From positions 62,001 through 126,000 of the forward strand of contig OZ244814.1 of the NCBI GenBank assembly GCA_965220175.1: a stretch of 64,000 nucleotides of DNA. The letters are read 5' to 3'. The notes under the pieces are model-generated. The model was given only the letters and a program-made list of their open reading frames with translations, searched no databases and had not been told where the DNA came from. The first letter of the stretch is position 1. Each line of letters opens with the position of its first letter. The DNA is from VXOZ01 sp965220175. GTDB taxonomy: Bacteria; Chloroflexota; UBA11872; VXOZ01. Made by a program: the position numbers and the translations under genes. This document shows, one piece after another, positions 61,511 through 64,000 of the stretch.

Positions 61511-62299
61511 ATGAAAGAGCGACTGCAAAAGTATCTCTCCCGGTGCGGCGTGGCGTCGCGCCGCCGCGCGGAGGTCATGATTGCGCAAGGCAAAGTGGCC
61601 GTTAATGGGGATGTAGTCTCAAAACCGGGTACGAAGGTAGACCCGGCGCACGACACGGTTACGGTGGCGGGGAAACCGGTCTTACTTCCCACCTCCAGCA
61701 CCTACCTCGCTTTGCACAAGCCGCCCGGGTATCTCGCGACCCGGATAGACCCCTACAACCGGCCTACGGTATTCGACCTGCTGCCCGCCGAGCTTGCGTT
61801 CCTTCGACCCGTAGGACGCCTTGACAATCAAAGCGAAGGGTTGCTATTCCTCACGAATGACGGTGCCTGGGCAAACCGCGTCGCGCATCCGCGCTACGGC
61901 GGGGAAAAGGAATACGCGGTCTTGGTCAACGGTTCACTCACCGCACAGCAGTGCGATACGTTGCGCAGTCCACTGACATTGGACGGCTATCCATTGAATC
62001 CGGTGGCGGTAGAGCTGATGGACCGTGTGCATGAGAACGGCACCTGGATCCGAATGACCCTCACCGAGGGGCGGAAGCGGCAGATACGCCACATGCTTGC
62101 CGCGATTGGCAAGCGTGCCGTGCGCTTGATCCGGGTCCGCATCGGTCCCGTGCACCTCGCTAATCTCGCGCCGGGTGCCTCCCGGCCCCTTACCCAGGAA
62201 GAGATCGAGCCCTGGTGTGTGCAGGCCGAAACCGCTAACGCAGAATGTGGAACATCTGGGGCGCATTCAACGCAGAGGCTAGTACGTATCTCCGATTGA
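61511..62299 (+). CDS. RsuA/RluB-family pseudouridine synthase
   Basis: 262 residues from the ATG at 61511. N-terminal S4 RNA-binding domain (MKERLQKYLSRCGVASRRRA to about 60), then the RsuA-type catalytic domain with D105 in VGRLDNQSEGLLFLTNDG and the TLTEGRKRQIRHM motif. Likely modifies 23S rRNA (RluB type) in the ribosome core. The long open frame upstream is the antisense of the isomerase gene. Followed 19 bases later by cmk, a common bacterial gene order. Confidence 0.92.
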   Translation: MKERLQKYLSRCGVASRRRAEVMIAQGKVAVNGDVVSKPGTKVDPAHDTVTVAGKPVLLPTSSTYLALHKPPGYLATRIDPYNRPTVFDLLPAELAFLRPVGRLDNQSEGLLFLTNDGAWANRVAHPRYGGEKEYAVLVNGSLTAQQCDTLRSPLTLDGYPLNPVAVELMDRVHENGTWIRMTLTEGRKRQIRHMLAAIGKRAVRLIRVRIGPVHLANLAPGASRPLTQEEIEPWCVQAETANAECGTSGAHSTQRLVRISD

Positions 62300-62318
62300 G
62301 TGGAAACTCACCAGATGG

Positions 62319-63068
62319 ATGTATCAGTCGAATGCACCGCAGTCGACGAGAATCGTAGTGACTAAGACGAGAGCGCCCCTCACCATTGCCATAGACGGCA
62401 CCGCGGGATCAGGCAAGAGCGCCCTCGGCAGCCTCGTCGCCGCGCGCCTCGACTACCTCTTCGTAGACACCGGCGCCTTCTATCGGGCCTTGACCCTGGC
62501 CGCCTTGCGTGCGCAGGTGCCATTGGAGGACGGTCCAGCCCTGGCTGCGCTCACGCAGGATCTGGACATTCGCATCGAGCCGCCGACCGTTGCCGATGGC
62601 CGCCAATACACGCTCCGGTTGGGAACGGAAGACGTCACGTGGGCGGTCCGCAGCCAGGCCGTCGACGCCGGGGTCTCGCCGGTTGCGGCCCAAGCCGCGG
62701 CCCGCGCCGCCCTGCTCCCGCTCCAACAACGCTTGGCCCGCAGGAAGGGCGTGGTCATGGCGGGCCGCGATATCGGCACGGTGGTCTGCCCGGAAGCGAA
62801 GGTCAAGGTCTTTCTTGTCGCCGATCTGGAGACACGCGCTAAGCGCCGCCGGCAGGAACTCGCCAAGCGCGGCTCAGACATCACATCCGCTGAGGCTGCG
62901 GAAAATCTCGCCGACCGCGACCGCATCGACAGCAACCGCGCAACGGCCCCGCTCGTGCAGGCTCCGGATGCCATTGTGCTTGACACGTCGGAGCTTTCGC
63001 TGGAAGAGGAGGTAGCAATAGTCCTCGCCAAAGTCGCGGCGCTTGGCGGCGACTCGGCTGCACAATAA
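62319..63068 (+). CDS. cmk: Cytidylate kinase
   Basis: 249 residues from the ATG at 62319; a GTG at 62358 is an alternative and would remove a 13-residue tail. P-loop GTAGSGKS (27-34), VDTGAFYRALTLAAL, and RKGVVMAGRDIGTVVCPEA with the CMP-binding residues. Phosphorylates CMP and dCMP. Possibly co-transcribed with the pseudouridine synthase. Confidence 0.95.
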   Translation: MYQSNAPQSTRIVVTKTRAPLTIAIDGTAGSGKSALGSLVAARLDYLFVDTGAFYRALTLAALRAQVPLEDGPALAALTQDLDIRIEPPTVADGRQYTLRLGTEDVTWAVRSQAVDAGVSPVAAQAAARAALLPLQQRLARRKGVVMAGRDIGTVVCPEAKVKVFLVADLETRAKRRRQELAKRGSDITSAEAAENLADRDRIDSNRATAPLVQAPDAIVLDTSELSLEEEVAIVLAKVAALGGDSAAQ

Positions 63069-63131
63069 GCCGCATTCACGTTGTCAAAACTAAGAAAGAT
63101 GCATTTCCTTAAAGAATGTCTTTGACTTCTC

Positions 63132-63161
63132 TTGCATTCTCTCAGTCACTGTGTTTATAAT
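63132..63161 (+). promoter_or_regulatory. Promoter for the small hypothetical gene at 63294
   Basis: TTGCAT at 63132-63137, 18 bases, TATAAT at 63156-63161; leader of about 125 bases. Confidence 0.65.
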
Positions 63162-63293
63162 TGAACTTAGAGATTGGATAACCAGTCGTTGCCGGATGGA
63201 GAGGCCCAGAGATGTTGACGGTTTGCGCAGATCTCTTCCGCAGTGGAGAGTGCGTTTCGTCCGGTAGCGCTTACGAGAAAGGGGTACCCCGAC

Positions 63294-63533
63294 ATGGAGA
63301 ATACCAAGAATTCCGGCAACGGAGATGCGCACAAAGAGCCGGCTGAGCAGCCGTTCTTCCGCGTCACCATTGAAGTGCGCAACTCTCCGGGCGACGCGTT
63401 TGAGGACTTGCAGGAGAAGCTAAGCCAGAAGGCGAATGCAATCCTGGACTTCATCCGCCGCGGCATCGAGATCCGCGTCGAAGCAGGATCCAAGGATAAG
63501 CAGAACAAGGCGGAACGCATTTCCATCGAGTAG
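63294..63533 (+). CDS. Small hypothetical protein
   Basis: 79 residues from ATG 63294 (AAAGGGG upstream; the frame stays open from 63243). Residues 1-20 are polar and probably disordered; then FFRVTIEVRNSPGDAFEDL and an amphipathic helix EKLSQKANAILDFIRRGI. No family recognised. Own promoter and a strong terminator make it a discrete unit. Confidence 0.65.
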   Translation: MENTKNSGNGDAHKEPAEQPFFRVTIEVRNSPGDAFEDLQEKLSQKANAILDFIRRGIEIRVEAGSKDKQNKAERISIE

Positions 63534-63607
63534 CGTCAAGGAAGAGAGTGCCTCCCGGACCACCTACACTGGTGGGAGGTGAGCGGTCTCTAACTGTCTC
63601 CCGACGG

Positions 63608-63652
63608 AACGCAACGCAGGTCTCCAATTCCGGAGGCCTGCGTTGCGTTTAG
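63608..63652 (+). terminator. Strong hairpin terminator
   Basis: AACGCAACGCAGG / CCTGCGTTGCGTT 13-bp stem (63608-63620, 63637-63649) extended by CTCC/GGAG, then TTTAGCG. A second hairpin CCTCCC...GGGAGG lies at 63551-63579. Confidence 0.75.
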
Positions 63653-63727
63653 CGCCTAAGTGAGATACGGCGCGCCTAGATTCCGACCGGTAGGTGCGCC
63701 ACGGGGCGGTCAGACTTGCAACCGTCT

Positions 63728-64000
63728 CTACTGCTGCGAAAGGGCGACGGTGCGGCCCTCGCCACCCTCAGGATAGCGTTCCGCCGTCACCACACCGCCC
63801 AGTTCTTCCACAATGTAGCTGGCGACGGCCTGCTGATACGTAACCCCGACGGAGATAAAGGGGGCGCCGCGAAACGGGTACTCGTCGCCGCCGCGCGCGA
63901 GAAAGTTGAGGGTCGCCACGTGCACGGGACCCGCTCCGGCTACTACGGCGCCATCCCGCACCAGCCACGTGCCGTCGTCAAGCCGCACGCTGCGAACGCG
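63728..64000 (-). CDS. 5'-nucleotidase-family protein, C-terminal end (cut by window edge)
   Basis: The frame is open to the window edge. VHVATLNFLARGGDEYPFRG and YQQAVASYIVEELGGVV match the C-terminal domain of UshA-like 5'-nucleotidases, including the NFLARGGD loop that binds the base. The N-terminal metallophosphatase domain would lie beyond 64000. Ends VALSQQ. Confidence 0.8.
   Translation of the reverse strand, partial: RVRSVRLDDGTWLVRDGAVVAGAGPVHVATLNFLARGGDEYPFRGAPFISVGVTYQQAVASYIVEELGGVVTAERYPEGGEGRTVALSQQ

Overview
The window is one GC-rich, densely coded bacterial segment with metabolic genes on both strands, no rRNA or tRNA, and no phage or transposase genes. Many substrate-binding and other exported proteins carry twin-arginine or Sec lipoprotein signals ending in AACG with Glu/Ala- or Pro/Thr-rich linkers. 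With DapL-type lysine synthesis, many small-molecule oxidoreductases (SDR, Gfo/Idh/MocA, aldo/keto, Ldh, Fe-ADH), amidohydrolase-type genes and abundant intergenic palindromes, this best fits an uncultured member of the Chloroflexota (marine, sponge-associated or SAR202-like). That placement is inference; no marker gene is present to prove it.

Layout. 1-9 kb: a truncated DUF1640-like coiled-coil gene, leuC, a Rieske fusion protein, an iron-dependent alcohol dehydrogenase, a CehA/McbA-type metallohydrolase and a mandelate-racemase-family enzyme. 9-20 kb: methyltransferase, FabG-like reductase, a secreted Calx-beta-like protein, a small-protein/PIN-toxin pair, a YbaK/EbsC deacylase, a divergent UPF1-like helicase and a glycoside-hydrolase-like protein. 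20-29 kb: lipoprotein, two hypothetical genes whose start codons overlap head to head, lysA, DUF5069, a 3-hydroxyisobutyrate-dehydrogenase-like enzyme, rhomboid protease, creatininase and a Gfo/Idh/MocA dehydrogenase. 29-39.5 kb: two tandem pairs of orphan ABC substrate-binding lipoproteins flanking a lipoprotein-response regulator-histidine kinase cluster. 39.5-46 kb: aldo/keto reductase, AAC(3)-family acetyltransferase, DUF3224, isochorismatase-like hydrolase, Ldh-family dehydrogenase and dapL. 46-53 kb: a vWA/PD40 lipoprotein divergent from a six-bladed NHL propeller protein, a HEPN/PaREP1-like gene, and three tandem paralogous lipoproteins of a family I do not recognise. 53-64 kb: hydantoinase/oxoprolinase pair, dapF with a DUF5808 gene, miaA with a second DUF1640-like gene, an SDR, a sugar isomerase/epimerase-like gene, an RluB-like pseudouridine synthase, cmk, a small hypothetical protein and the end of a 5'-nucleotidase-like gene.

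Together, dapL, dapF and lysA give the last three steps of lysine synthesis by the LL-diaminopimelate aminotransferase route, scattered rather than in one operon. cmk, the pseudouridine synthase and miaA are housekeeping. Most other genes look like peripheral catabolism and envelope functions. The best candidates for something new are the orphan binding-protein/two-component island (29.2-39.5 kb), the triple lipoprotein family (51.6-52.9 kb), the small-protein/PIN module (12.8-13.8 kb) and the degenerate helicase (14.4-17.3 kb). Gene gaps are rich in short palindromic repeats of several classes, some doubling as terminators.
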